Assembly (NCBI GenBank): GCA_020348065.1
Contig: CP070742.1
Location: forward strand, 3,401,508-3,436,446
Source: Candidatus Zixiibacteriota bacterium
GTDB taxonomy: Bacteria > Zixibacteria > MSB-5A5 > UBA10806
Length of the DNA stretch: 34,939 nt
Reading direction: 5' to 3'
Positions 15,667 through 24,424 of the stretch are shown here, in pieces. Position 1 is the first letter of the stretch. Every line of letters starts with the position of its first letter. The notes beneath the pieces are model-generated. The model saw only the letters and a list, made by a program, of their open reading frames with translations, had not been told where the DNA came from and did not search any database. A program made the translations under genes and the position numbers.

Positions 15667-17499
15667 CTAATTAGCGTTTTTCACCACGGCGATTTTCATC
15701 GAGGACGACTTGCCCGCTCCCTCCAGGTGGATGATATATACTCCCGACGCGATATATTCGCCGTTATCGTTCTTCCCGTCCCAAACAGCGCCGTTTTGCG
15801 CACCGAAATCGGTTCGGACATCCTCAATCCCCCTCACCCGGTTTCCCGACAGGTCAAACACCCAGATTGATATATCATCGTTATCGTATCGCAGATCGAG
15901 ACTGTACCTGATGGTAACCTCACTAGCGGCGTCGCTTATTACAAAGGGAGATGGAAAAGCCGAAATCAGCTTAAATTCGGGGGGCGATCCCTCTCCCACC
16001 AAAGACGCGTCAAACCATACCGTGCCGTTATAATCGTAACTGTCATAAAACGGGGTGAGACCGGCTACCGTAATTACCAGCGTAATATCCCAGTAAAGAT
16101 TCCAATCTCGCCATTCACCCAGGCCCGATCCGGTCAACGGAACGACATCTATGTCTCTCCAGGGGCTGTAACCCTGCCTGTGCCCCACCGCGGCAACATG
16201 CCAGCCGGCGTCAGTGAGGTCCTCACCGTTAAAATCGATCCCGACCCCGCCCTCGCCATAGCCGGTATTTATCACAATATAATTTGCGCCGAGATGTTCA
16301 GGAGGGATTCCTATTCCGCCGAATTCCAGCGGTATTGCGGGAAGCGTACCGATGTTGACCGAGGTATCCGGAAAAGGAAAGAATCCCCCCTCATCGTATG
16401 AGGAATCGGGATCGGCGTATTCTCCGACTTTTATATTCCATACCGCGAACTCGAGGAAGCTCTTTTCGAGCGAGGTTAATTGGAATCGCAGAAGGCTGTC
16501 CGTTACATTAAGTAAATTATATCCGGGAACCGTCGCACAGCCTTCCCAGATCTCTCGAATCATATCCACACCATATTTCTCGGAGAGATATATCGGCCAC
16601 ACGCAGGCGCCGTAGGGGTGGTAAGACTCCACCGAACCTACGGCGTATGAAAAAGTCCCCAGGCTCATATGAGGAAAACGCAGGAAGTACGGAAGGTAGT
16701 TTAAGTAGTCATTGACGTCATCAAACACGATATCTTCCATCCAGGTGGCGGTCGCTTCCAGCCACCAGGGCTTATACGTGGTCCAATTATTAATGTCAAT
16801 ATAATCAAATTCCGTTTCGTCATAGGCATATTGAATGGCGTGGAAAAATTCATGAGCGGCGGTAACCCTCGCGGCCTGCAGTACGGTTTCGAGCGAACCC
16901 TCGTACTGCGTTCCCGCAAAATCGTTATCGATCTCGATATACCCCGGCATCTGATATTGATTAATCGAATCGCGATCGGGAACCGTATAACCGTATACTC
17001 CAGCTCCGAGATCGAGGAGATAAACATCCAGTCTATTATCGCCTCCGCGACCGTTATCGGCTAACGGTTCTATATAATTCAAAAATTCAACTTCGTATTG
17101 CCAGACATATTCAAATATTTCCATCAGCTCATTAATATAATCAGGAACACCATCGGCCGGGCTGACATCAACGTTTGCCTGAAAACAGGCGTTCGCGCCG
17201 ATGCTATCATAATGTATCAAGAAATGTGTGCCGCCGTACGTACATTCAAGCATATCCGGACGTTGAAGAGTGGATGCCGGAATGGGCAGTCCCCGTTTCT
17301 CCATTTCGTGTAAGGCTATCATTACCGGAGTGCCGCATTTAATGGGGGGAAGATCGGAATCCAGTTCTATCATAGGTTTCTCGCCTCTTATTTCTGCAGC
17401 CCTGTCGATGATAAGCTGAACCGACCCGGAGACCCCACCCGAGGAGATATTAAATAACATTATAATTAAAGACAAAACGGGGGCGATTGATCTGGACAC
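15667..17499 (-). CDS. Secreted MXAN_6640-type metalloprotease with FlgD/T9SS-like C-terminal Ig domain
   Basis: The frame is open from 17595, but GTG 17499 is the likely start: AAGGAG lies eight bases upstream, it overlaps the PHP stop by one base, and the product begins MSRSIAPVLSLIIMLFNISS, a signal peptide. The product is 610 residues. HEFFH (about 216-220) is an HExxH zinc motif and WWLEATATW, 28 residues later, supplies the Glu expected of a gluzincin-like site, as in the MXAN_6640 putative metalloproteases. Residues about 535-610 (ISIWVFDLSGNRVRGIED, GAVWDGKNDNGEYIASGVY) are a FlgD-like Ig domain used as a type IX secretion sorting domain in the FCB group. The target is unknown. Confidence 0.8.
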   Translation of the reverse strand: MSRSIAPVLSLIIMLFNISSGGVSGSVQLIIDRAAEIRGEKPMIELDSDLPPIKCGTPVMIALHEMEKRGLPIPASTLQRPDMLECTYGGTHFLIHYDSIGANACFQANVDVSPADGVPDYINELMEIFEYVWQYEVEFLNYIEPLADNGRGGDNRLDVYLLDLGAGVYGYTVPDRDSINQYQMPGYIEIDNDFAGTQYEGSLETVLQAARVTAAHEFFHAIQYAYDETEFDYIDINNWTTYKPWWLEATATWMEDIVFDDVNDYLNYLPYFLRFPHMSLGTFSYAVGSVESYHPYGACVWPIYLSEKYGVDMIREIWEGCATVPGYNLLNVTDSLLRFQLTSLEKSFLEFAVWNIKVGEYADPDSSYDEGGFFPFPDTSVNIGTLPAIPLEFGGIGIPPEHLGANYIVINTGYGEGGVGIDFNGEDLTDAGWHVAAVGHRQGYSPWRDIDVVPLTGSGLGEWRDWNLYWDITLVITVAGLTPFYDSYDYNGTVWFDASLVGEGSPPEFKLISAFPSPFVISDAASEVTIRYSLDLRYDNDDISIWVFDLSGNRVRGIEDVRTDFGAQNGAVWDGKNDNGEYIASGVYIIHLEGAGKSSSMKIAVVKNAN

Positions 17500-18326
17500 T
17501 ATTTGCTCTCCTTGACTTTTTTTAAATTTTCGAGGATCTTGTACGGTATACGCTGATTGCCTATCAGGACATTTCCTTTCCGAGGCCCGTGACAATCGGA
17601 ACCTCCGGTATATATAACGCCAAATTTATCCGCCATGTTTTTGTAGCGGGTGACATCGTTTCGGCTGTGCTGGGAATGATAAGCCTCTATACCGTCAAGG
17701 CCCATGGCGATAAAATCGGGCACAAATTCATCGTGCTTCAATGTTCCGGGATGGGCGAGGACCGCCACCCCCCTGGTAAGATGAATCAGGTCGATTCCCT
17801 GCTCTGGCGTAAATGTCTGCTTGGGGACATATGCCGGGGCGTGGTAGCCGATATATCGCGCGAAGGCTTCGTCATAGGTTTGAACAAACTCCTCCTTGAG
17901 CAGGGCGTCCGCCACGTGCGGTCTTCCCACCGCGCTTTTGCCGGCGATATCTTTGACCGTCTCCATGGAAAGGTTTATCCCCAATTCATTCAACCTCGAT
18001 ACCATTTCCTCGCCCCGTTCATATCTCTCCTGCCTGAACTTAAAGATCTTTTTCTCGAATTCGGGATTCGCGTAATCGATGTAGTAGCCCAGTATATGAA
18101 CGTCCGAGCCCCGGTAGTGGCAGGAAAGCTCCACTCCGGGAATGATTTCTACATTATTTCCCCGAATCAATTTCTCCGCTTCGGCGAAACCGTTAATGGT
18201 ATCGTGGTCGGTTATCGAAAACGCCTTTAATTCCAGTTTCAGGACCACTTCGACAACCTGGGCGGGACTGAATATACCGTCGGAAGCTTTGGTATGAATG
18301 TGAAGATCTATATACTCTTTCTTCAT
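17499..18326 (-). CDS. PHP-domain phosphoesterase (YciV/TrpH-type)
   Basis: 275 residues, close to the 280-300 usual for this family. Motifs: HIHTKASDG (9-17), ITDHDTI (38-44), PGVELSCHYRGSDVHILGY, VLAHPG (about 194-199) and GGSDCHGP (about 241-248), which together ligate the metals. E. coli YciV (RNase AM) and relatives hydrolyse nucleoside 3',5'-bisphosphates and act on 5' RNA ends, so a similar nucleotide or RNA-end role is likely here. It overlaps FtcD by ATGA and the metalloprotease start by one base. It lacks the C-terminal Ig domain of the other PHP protein at 9961-11016, so the two are not recent duplicates. Confidence 0.85.
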   Translation of the reverse strand: MKKEYIDLHIHTKASDGIFSPAQVVEVVLKLELKAFSITDHDTINGFAEAEKLIRGNNVEIIPGVELSCHYRGSDVHILGYYIDYANPEFEKKIFKFRQERYERGEEMVSRLNELGINLSMETVKDIAGKSAVGRPHVADALLKEEFVQTYDEAFARYIGYHAPAYVPKQTFTPEQGIDLIHLTRGVAVLAHPGTLKHDEFVPDFIAMGLDGIEAYHSQHSRNDVTRYKNMADKFGVIYTGGSDCHGPRKGNVLIGNQRIPYKILENLKKVKESK

Positions 18327-19852
18327 CCCAGTTTCTCTTTAACGATATTATCGGTTTTCTCGAAAAGCGTTTCCGCTTTCTTTAAGAGGCTATCGGCACT
18401 CTCGATGAATTCTTTTCGCCTGTTCTCATCATCGATACCAGGCAGGTTTATCTTTACGTTCATATAGGCGCCTTTTACCGCCGAAACACCCATAAGATTG
18501 GCCACCCCGACATCGGAAATCGAGTTGACATTTCCCTTCTCGGCAATGACCGGCAGATGCTCCAGAACGGTTACGGCTTTCTCCATAACCTCCAGCGGAA
18601 TAGAGGTAGCCTGGATTGTAGCTTCCTGGATTTTGGCGTCTCTTTGTTTTTTCTCGAAATCGGTAAATTTGGGCATTTTGGCCGCCATCATAACCTGGTC
18701 AAACGCCTGGGCGTCCTCCTCAATTAGGAATGCCAGTTCAGATTTCAGCGCCTCCGTCTTATTCAAAACTTCCGCCAACTCTTTTTCCACATCGGCGTAC
18801 TTTTTCTTTCCGATAGTCAGGCGGCACACCATGGAACCCAGCGCCCCGGCCAGCGCCCCGGCCAGCGCCGAAACCGATCCCCCTCCGGGAGTGGCAGATT
18901 TCCCGGCCACAAGCTCCAGAAAACCCTTGGTACCCTCTTTGGCCGCAACCTTCCGGGACTTCAACTTGTATTCGAGAACCTGGTTCATTTTGAAATTCTC
19001 AAGCTGAAGATAAAAATCGGCGGTCTTGGTTATGGCTCGAAGCGGAGTAAGACCCACGACCTCGGAACCCACGATCGGCACGCCGTAGCGATTGGCCTCG
19101 CTTTTTATGGTTTCAAAAACCCTGAATATGGGCGTCTTGGTGTAATTAACCAGGTTCATCGAAATCTGGACCTGCCTTCGTTCCTTTATCTCAAAACCCA
19201 TCGCTTTCACATAACGATACCCGCCCTGGGCGTGCCTGATGGCGTTGGCAATATCTTTGGCGATCTTTAAATTCTGCGTATCCAGATAAACATTGAACGC
19301 TATAAGGAACTGCCTGGCTCCGATGGCGATAGCGCCGGCCCGGGGATGGGTTTTAGACGGTCCGAAATCCGGCTTTCTTTTGGGATCGGTGGCTATCGAA
19401 TCCCTTATGCCCTCATATTCGCCCCGACGGACATCGGCGAGGTTTTCGCGCTCCGGACGTGTAGCAGCCTCCTCGTAAAGGTATACCGGTATTTCGAGTT
19501 CATTCCCGACCCTTTCCCCCAGTTCTTTGGCCAGCTGGACGCATTCCTCCATTGTAATTCCGGATATCGGGATAAAGGGACAGACGTCGGTGGCTCCCAT
19601 CCTGGGATGCTCTCCCTTATGTTTCTCCATATCGATAAGCTCAGCCGCCTTCGCGATAGCTTTAAACACGGCCTCTTTAACCGGTTCCGGTTCGCCGACC
19701 ACGGTGACCACGGCGCGGTTGTGATCTTTGTCCATCTCCTGGTCCAGCAGCTGCGCTCCCTCGACGGATTCTATCTCTCCCAAGATCTTGGCCAATACCT
19801 GGGGATCCCTTCCCTCTGAAAAGTTCGGAACACATTCAACAAGCTTAGACAT
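18323..19852 (-). CDS. ftcD: Bifunctional glutamate formimidoyltransferase / formimidoyl-THF cyclodeaminase
   Basis: 509 residues. The N-terminal 300 or so are the formimidoyltransferase (VECVPNFSEGRD at the start, EHPRMGATDVCPFIPI with the catalytic His82). The C-terminal 200 are the cyclodeaminase (GTKGFLELVAGKSATPGGGS, ALAGALAGALGSMVCRLT). The fused layout equals animal FTCD. It moves the formimidoyl group of N-formimidoylglutamate to tetrahydrofolate and then releases ammonia to give methenyl-THF, the last step of one histidine-degradation route. No hutH, hutU or hutI is nearby, so its supplier is elsewhere or it serves another formimino source. The start has GAAAGG upstream and the gene is one base from the deoxyhypusine-synthase-like gene. 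Confidence 0.93.
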   Translation of the reverse strand: MSKLVECVPNFSEGRDPQVLAKILGEIESVEGAQLLDQEMDKDHNRAVVTVVGEPEPVKEAVFKAIAKAAELIDMEKHKGEHPRMGATDVCPFIPISGITMEECVQLAKELGERVGNELEIPVYLYEEAATRPERENLADVRRGEYEGIRDSIATDPKRKPDFGPSKTHPRAGAIAIGARQFLIAFNVYLDTQNLKIAKDIANAIRHAQGGYRYVKAMGFEIKERRQVQISMNLVNYTKTPIFRVFETIKSEANRYGVPIVGSEVVGLTPLRAITKTADFYLQLENFKMNQVLEYKLKSRKVAAKEGTKGFLELVAGKSATPGGGSVSALAGALAGALGSMVCRLTIGKKKYADVEKELAEVLNKTEALKSELAFLIEEDAQAFDQVMMAAKMPKFTDFEKKQRDAKIQEATIQATSIPLEVMEKAVTVLEHLPVIAEKGNVNSISDVGVANLMGVSAVKGAYMNVKINLPGIDDENRRKEFIESADSLLKKAETLFEKTDNIVKEKLG

Positions 19853-19853
19853 C

Positions 19854-20816
19854 CTAAGACCTTTCTGTCAATTCTTTGTATTTATGTTTAATTGCGACGG
19901 CCAGAAGCGGCATCATTATCTCATGATGACCCGTAAAGCTGTAACCCCGGCCCGATCCGGAGACGGGCCTTTTAACGACGTTCAGGTTGGGTCGGTAATG
20001 CTGTATCATATCAAAATTCGCCGCCGCGAAGTTTTCTATCTTTCCTCTGACATTGCGCGCCGCCGTAAGCGCCTTCAAAAACACCTCCGGCAAAACAACC
20101 GCCGATCCGAAATTGATTACCGCTCCGCCTTCAAGACCGGAAACCGATTCGGCCATAATTAAAAAATCGTCCCCTGTCAGTCTGCCGAACAGAGCGCCGT
20201 CAAAACCGGGGTGCTGTGAGATGGTATCGGTTCCTATGGCCAGATGCACCGAAACCGGGATATCTCTGATATAGCAATTCATAAGAACGGAGTGTTCTTT
20301 GAACTTCGGTGATTTATTCTTTATGTACCAGCCTAATCCCTCACCGAGCCCCGATTCATTTTCCGACGCATGAGAGACGGCCTCGAAGATCATATTGGGG
20401 GTTTCCTCCACCATTCCGAAACTGCCGCTCTCGAGTCCCTCCGCCACATCCTCCGAGGTCCTTCCGAAAAAGGCTATTTCCATATCGTGAATCATGAAGG
20501 CGCCGTTCACCGCCAGATGACTGACGAATCCCTCCTCCATCAAATCGATAATTAATGGCGATAATCCAACCTTAACCGGATGGGCGCCCATCATCCAGAT
20601 AATCTCTTTTCCGTCGATTTTCGCCCCGGCAATTTTTCCGGATAATTCCATAAGGTCGGCCGCCTTTAGAAAGGACGGCAGCGAATTTAATAATTCCGAA
20701 ACAGGTTTTTCAGGATTAACGGCTCTGCCGAAATTCGATATATCCGACCTGGTTTTTCTTTCGGATGATTTAATAGTCTTTACTTTCGAAAGGTTCAGTC
20801 TCTTATACTTACTCAA
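19854..20816 (-). CDS. Deoxyhypusine-synthase-like Rossmann protein of unknown function
   Basis: 320 residues from TTG 20816, chosen because GAGGAAGAG stands five to six bases upstream. The stretch WMMGAHPVKVGLSPLIIDLM, then EEGFVSHLAVNGAFMIHDMEIAFFG and RTSEDVAEGLESG, resembles the NAD-binding deoxyhypusine synthase fold and related LOR/SDH-type proteins; the C-terminal GSAVVLPEVFLKALTAARN and GHHEIMMPLLAVAI are also in style. I do not see the catalytic Lys region of true deoxyhypusine synthases, and bacteria lack eIF5A, so it probably does another NAD-dependent reaction. It overlaps the DUF3108 gene by eight bases. The assignment is fold-level only. Confidence 0.55.
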   Translation of the reverse strand: MSKYKRLNLSKVKTIKSSERKTRSDISNFGRAVNPEKPVSELLNSLPSFLKAADLMELSGKIAGAKIDGKEIIWMMGAHPVKVGLSPLIIDLMEEGFVSHLAVNGAFMIHDMEIAFFGRTSEDVAEGLESGSFGMVEETPNMIFEAVSHASENESGLGEGLGWYIKNKSPKFKEHSVLMNCYIRDIPVSVHLAIGTDTISQHPGFDGALFGRLTGDDFLIMAESVSGLEGGAVINFGSAVVLPEVFLKALTAARNVRGKIENFAAANFDMIQHYRPNLNVVKRPVSGSGRGYSFTGHHEIMMPLLAVAIKHKYKELTERS

Positions 20817-21738
20817 ACTCTTCCTCTATTCGTCCCCGTTCAAATTCCTTCAACTGTGCGGAAATGGAACCCAGAAAAAACACTTCGGTTTTCATAAGTA
20901 CCGGCATTTTGTATTGATCGTCTGTAAGCCAGACCCGGATCCTGCCCTTGGCTTTGAAAATCCCCTCGGCCCTCATCATCGGTTCAACAACCACACAATC
21001 GAATTCCCCCGCCGGTACTTTGACTCTCTCTTTTTTTAGAACCTTCAACTTCAAGGGAAAATTCTTTTTGCTGGTATGATTGTCAATGAATATATCCTGC
21101 CCCGCAGTAAGCTCCTGGGTCCGAATGTAATACAGGCTGGAAAAGGCGTCCTGCACGAAAGTATAGGTGGGAATGGTATCGCCATCGGTAACGGCATAAT
21201 GATTCTTCTGGTCGAAAATCGTCGTCTTCTCTGTCTTATAGCTTCCCTCACGGAGTTTTTTCCAGAACTTATGCGGGAAAATACCGTCAATATCGACAAA
21301 TGTCTTGACCGTGTCGCGGACCTTATAAAAAACAGAAACAACGTTGTTGCTCTGGGCGGTGGAGACGATTTCATAACAATCGTGACCGTCAAGTTCAATA
21401 ATTCCGGGGATCTCCATTACCGCGCTGCCGGCCGGCAGCTTACCGTATTTCACCGAAAATTCAAGTCTCTCACCCACTCTGAACGCTCTATTATCCAATT
21501 TCCTATACCACCAGGATGAATCGGAGGCGATTTCAATGTATTCCTCGGTCAGGACGTCATTTTTCCTGGCCTTGAGATAATCATGGGGTGATTTTTGATC
21601 GGAAACCGGTTCTTGCTGTGGCAACTGTATTTCCATACTGTCAATCCCCTCCCGATCCCTGGAACAGGTCTTCTGGTAAGGAAGCGCGACGGCGGCAGAT
21701 ATGGAGATGATGATCATTGCGCGACTTATTCTGGACAT
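20809..21738 (-). CDS. DUF3108 exported protein
   Basis: 309 residues from ATG 21738. The frame extends to a TTG at 21747, but that codon sits too close to the GGAG at its 5' side. MSRISRAMIIISISAAVALP forms a signal peptide, followed by a polar linker. About residues 80-300 fit DUF3108: FRVGERLEFSVKYGKLPAGSA, VSVFYKVRDTVKTFVD, KLKVLKKERVKVPAGEFDCVVVEP and VWLTDDQYKMPVLMKTEVFFLGSI. Proteins of this family are periplasmic beta proteins without a settled role. It sits between the arginine-phosphatase-like gene (5-base gap) and the deoxyhypusine-synthase-like gene (overlap). Confidence 0.8.
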   Translation of the reverse strand: MSRISRAMIIISISAAVALPYQKTCSRDREGIDSMEIQLPQQEPVSDQKSPHDYLKARKNDVLTEEYIEIASDSSWWYRKLDNRAFRVGERLEFSVKYGKLPAGSAVMEIPGIIELDGHDCYEIVSTAQSNNVVSVFYKVRDTVKTFVDIDGIFPHKFWKKLREGSYKTEKTTIFDQKNHYAVTDGDTIPTYTFVQDAFSSLYYIRTQELTAGQDIFIDNHTSKKNFPLKLKVLKKERVKVPAGEFDCVVVEPMMRAEGIFKAKGRIRVWLTDDQYKMPVLMKTEVFFLGSISAQLKEFERGRIEEEFE

Positions 21739-21743
21739 CCAGG

Positions 21744-22238
21744 TCAATCTCCGGAGCGATTCGATATGTCAATTATATCGCCCTCAATCCGCCTCAAGAT
21801 TTCATCCAGCTCCAGATAGGTTTGATTATAAAAATCCAGAGGCCCCCCTATAGGATCGCGAACCCCCTCCTGTGACGGAGAAAACGGTGTTGGATACCCT
21901 TTTATCAAATAAGTCCGGTTTTTGGCGGCGGGTGATAATTTCAAAATATAGTTAACATGCTCCGGCGACATCGCCAGAATAAGATCCGACGATTCGATGA
22001 TCCTGCTGTTTATAGGACGGGACCTGTGCTCGCTTATATCGACATCCCAGACCTTCGCGGCTAAAACCGCGTTTTCGCTGGCGGGTAAATCGTCAAGTCC
22101 GGCGGTGCCCGCGGAGGACACCTGGATATGCTCTATCCCCTTGGATTTCAACAAGTTCTTTAGTATGCCCTCCGCCAGAGGGGAGCGGCAGGTATTTCCC
22201 GTGCAGACGAAAAGTACTTGAAATCTGTTTTTGTTCAA
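21744..22238 (-). CDS. Low-molecular-weight phosphatase, probable protein-arginine phosphatase (YwlE-like)
   Basis: 164 residues from TTG 22238, which overlaps the TsaC stop and has GAGG six bases upstream. The P-loop VCTGNTCRSP (Cys12, Arg18) carries Thr16 where tyrosine phosphatases have Ile or Leu. In Bacillus YwlE this Thr helps select phosphoarginine over phosphotyrosine. The general-acid Asp is in DPIGG; YwlE has Phe where this one has Ile, so specificity is not certain. Next to the sua5/tsaC gene, the arrangement repeats the ywlC-ywlE neighbourhood of Bacillus. No McsB arginine kinase is in the window. It removes phosphate from protein arginines, or less likely tyrosines, in the cytoplasm. 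Confidence 0.8.
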   Translation of the reverse strand: MNKNRFQVLFVCTGNTCRSPLAEGILKNLLKSKGIEHIQVSSAGTAGLDDLPASENAVLAAKVWDVDISEHRSRPINSRIIESSDLILAMSPEHVNYILKLSPAAKNRTYLIKGYPTPFSPSQEGVRDPIGGPLDFYNQTYLELDEILRRIEGDIIDISNRSGD

Positions 22239-22858
22239 GCGATTCCTCTCGTGACTTCAAAAATCTCCTCTGATGATATAGCGCCTTCCCTGATAATCCT
22301 TATGTCCCCGGCTTCGATTTTCACCACCGTTGATGGAAGCCCCACGCCTTTAACAGGGAGATCCAGAACATAATCGACCTTTTTAATGATTCTGGAATCC
22401 ACATCCTCAATCCTGGCTGGCGGCGGCACCCCATGAAAATTCGCGCTTGTAGCCGCAATCGGAATACCGGCCATTATAATTATTTTACGCACGAGATCGC
22501 TGTCCGGCATCCTCAAGCCCAGGGTATTTCCCTCTCCGCAACAGGCATAACTATCTTCCGATGACAGTACGACAGTCAATCCTCCGGGCCACATTTTTTC
22601 TATCAACTTATTGAATACCCGGCTCTTGCGTACCTTCAAATCGATGAGGTCATCCAGCGAAGATACCAGGACGGCAAGAGGATTTTCGGTTTTTATCCCT
22701 TTTATCTCTCTTATCCTGGAAATACTATCTTCAGAATCGAACCTGCACCCCAGTCCGATAACCGTATCGGTGGGAAATAGAATAACTGCGCCCTCGACGA
22801 AAAGAGAGGCTATTTTTTCAGGATCGGTCAATCTGTCCTTTTTTTTCTTCCCGGACAT
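22235..22858 (-). CDS. tsaC: Threonylcarbamoyl-AMP synthase (TsaC/Sua5/YrdC)
   Basis: 207 residues from ATG 22858; a TTG at 22864 would add two. It contains ILFPTDTVIGLGC, IREIKGIKTENPLAVLV, KMWPGGLTVVL, LGLRMPDSDL, IAATSANFHG and the LPSTVVKI motif, the full YrdC core. The length equals the short TsaC form without the Sua5 C-terminal domain. It makes threonylcarbamoyl-AMP from Thr, bicarbonate and ATP, the first step of the universal t6A tRNA modification at position 37. The start lies two bases after the SPOR gene stop and the end overlaps the phosphatase gene, so it is a coupled operon member. Confidence 0.92.
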   Translation of the reverse strand: MSGKKKKDRLTDPEKIASLFVEGAVILFPTDTVIGLGCRFDSEDSISRIREIKGIKTENPLAVLVSSLDDLIDLKVRKSRVFNKLIEKMWPGGLTVVLSSEDSYACCGEGNTLGLRMPDSDLVRKIIIMAGIPIAATSANFHGVPPPARIEDVDSRIIKKVDYVLDLPVKGVGLPSTVVKIEAGDIRIIREGAISSEEIFEVTRGIA

Positions 22859-22860
22859 AA

Positions 22861-23349
22861 TCAATATCTTATCCTGACCAGCCAGGCATTGGTGAAACCC
22901 ATCTGTTTTACGTTTTCGAGCAGGGCTTCACCTTCCACCAACGTGGAGGTTTCGCCGACCCTGACCTTATAATAGGGTGCTTTATAATCGATTATCACGA
23001 TCTCATCGAAAAGAGACTCCACTTCCAGCTTGAAATTCTCCGCTTCCTCGCTGGATTTCGATGCAAAAAGCTGGACCGAAAAGGCCTCGGTAACTTCTTC
23101 ATCCTCAACTTCATATTCGGGGAAGGGTATCAGGTCGCTTTCCTCCCTGACGGTATCGTCCGCCGCTGAAACATCGGCCGTGACGACGGAATCGTCTCCG
23201 TGAAAACCCATGAGGTTGTAGCGGACTTCCTTGGCCGTGCGCCTGTCCTCTATATCATCCGGAGAACCGGGAGACCTGTACCTGTTGCAGGAGTAAAGCG
23301 CACCGCAGATCGCCGCTGTAAACAGGATCATCTTAAAGATATTTTTCAT
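22861..23349 (-). CDS. SPOR-domain lipoprotein
   Basis: 162 residues. MKNIFKMILFTAAICGALYSC ends in a lipobox (ALYSC, Cys21). An acidic linker follows (DDTVREESD, EYEVEDEEV), and the last 70 residues or so form a SPOR fold: FSVQLFASKSSEEAENFKLEVE, IVIIDYKAPYYKVRVGETS, GFTNAWLVRIRY. SPOR domains bind denuded glycan strands of septal peptidoglycan, so the protein probably sits in the outer membrane or periplasm at the division site. It overlaps the guanylyltransferase gene by 17 bases and abuts tsaC. Confidence 0.85.
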   Translation of the reverse strand: MKNIFKMILFTAAICGALYSCNRYRSPGSPDDIEDRRTAKEVRYNLMGFHGDDSVVTADVSAADDTVREESDLIPFPEYEVEDEEVTEAFSVQLFASKSSEEAENFKLEVESLFDEIVIIDYKAPYYKVRVGETSTLVEGEALLENVKQMGFTNAWLVRIRY

Positions 23350-24424
23350 ACTTCTTGTCTTTCCCCAGGCTCGTCAACAGGTTTTTGATATCGGCCACCC
23401 TGGTTTTATGCGCGACCATTACAATCTCGCCCGTCCTGACAATGACGAGATCGGACGCTCCGAGACAGGCTATAACCCCGTCAGCGTCATTCACCACAAT
23501 ATTTTCATAGCTATCTTCCGCAACCACGTCCCCCCTCGTGACATTGCTGTGCCTGTCACGTTCGTGAATTCTGTCCATGGCAAGCCAGGAACCGACGTCG
23601 TCCCATTTGATATCGCCTTTTATGGTCAGCACATTTGCGGCTTTTTCCATAACCGCAAAATCGATCGAAATATTAGCGCATTTTTTATAAAGATGGACTC
23701 TTGCCCCCTCTTCTGCGGGACTATTCATGGAATGGGAATATTCTTTCAGGCATTCATGGATATCGGGAGCATGTTTTTCAATCGCGTTCAGAATCGCCCC
23801 GGCCCGCCATATAAACATGCCGGAATTCCAGAGATGATTTCGATCCAGATAATATTCCTGGGCCCTGGTCGGGATCGGTTTTTCCTTAAATTGTTTTATG
23901 CGGTAAAATGTAATTCCTTCCCTTAGTGAATACTCCTCGTCGAGTTCTATATAGCCGTACGCCGTCTCCGCGCGTGAGGGTACCACCCCGATTGTGATAA
24001 GAAAATCGCCTTCCCCGGCCATATCGGATCCGGCCCGCAGAATCGAGATCAATCTCTCGCGGGGATGGATCAGATGATCGGATGACAATACCACCATCAC
24101 TCCTTCAGGATCCTTGGCCTTTATATGCATTGCGGCCAGGCCGATGGCGATACACGTATTTTTTCCCTCGGGTTCTAAAAGCAGGTTCTCTTCTTTCAAC
24201 GATGGTACCGCCCCGAGAATTTTGTCCATAAGGTATGCACCCGTAACGACTATCACCCTGTCCCCGGGAACGAATCCCTCTAACCTGTCAATCGTTTCCT
24301 CGATCATCGTTCTGGATGACGTAAGTTTTAGCAGCTGTTTGGGATGCTCATACCTGGATAAGGGCCAGAATCTTTCACCGCGCCCCCCTGCAAGAATTAC
24401 TCCATAAATCATCTTATTTATCAT
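23333..24424 (-). CDS. manC: Mannose-1-phosphate guanylyltransferase
   Basis: 363 residues. GVILAGGRGERFWPLSR (about 8-24) with the following PKQLL is the nucleotidyltransferase signature of GDP-mannose pyrophosphorylases; VVLSSDHLI, GYGYIE-like YGYIELDEEYS, FKEKP, WNSGMFIWRAG and WDDVGSW complete the set. It is the single-domain form, since the isomerase domain of bifunctional ManC/AlgA enzymes (about 120 residues more) is absent. It makes GDP-mannose from mannose-1-phosphate and GTP for glycan synthesis. It overlaps the acyl-CoA synthetase gene by 11 bases. A second in-frame ATG at 24412 is a possible start. Confidence 0.92.
   Translation of the reverse strand: MINKMIYGVILAGGRGERFWPLSRYEHPKQLLKLTSSRTMIEETIDRLEGFVPGDRVIVVTGAYLMDKILGAVPSLKEENLLLEPEGKNTCIAIGLAAMHIKAKDPEGVMVVLSSDHLIHPRERLISILRAGSDMAGEGDFLITIGVVPSRAETAYGYIELDEEYSLREGITFYRIKQFKEKPIPTRAQEYYLDRNHLWNSGMFIWRAGAILNAIEKHAPDIHECLKEYSHSMNSPAEEGARVHLYKKCANISIDFAVMEKAANVLTIKGDIKWDDVGSWLAMDRIHERDRHSNVTRGDVVAEDSYENIVVNDADGVIACLGASDLVIVRTGEIVMVAHKTRVADIKNLLTSLGKDKKYEKYL

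Noticed and set aside
19854-20816. True deoxyhypusine synthase
   Set aside because: Only the NAD-fold part is similar; the catalytic Lys motif was not seen and the substrate eIF5A is absent from bacteria.
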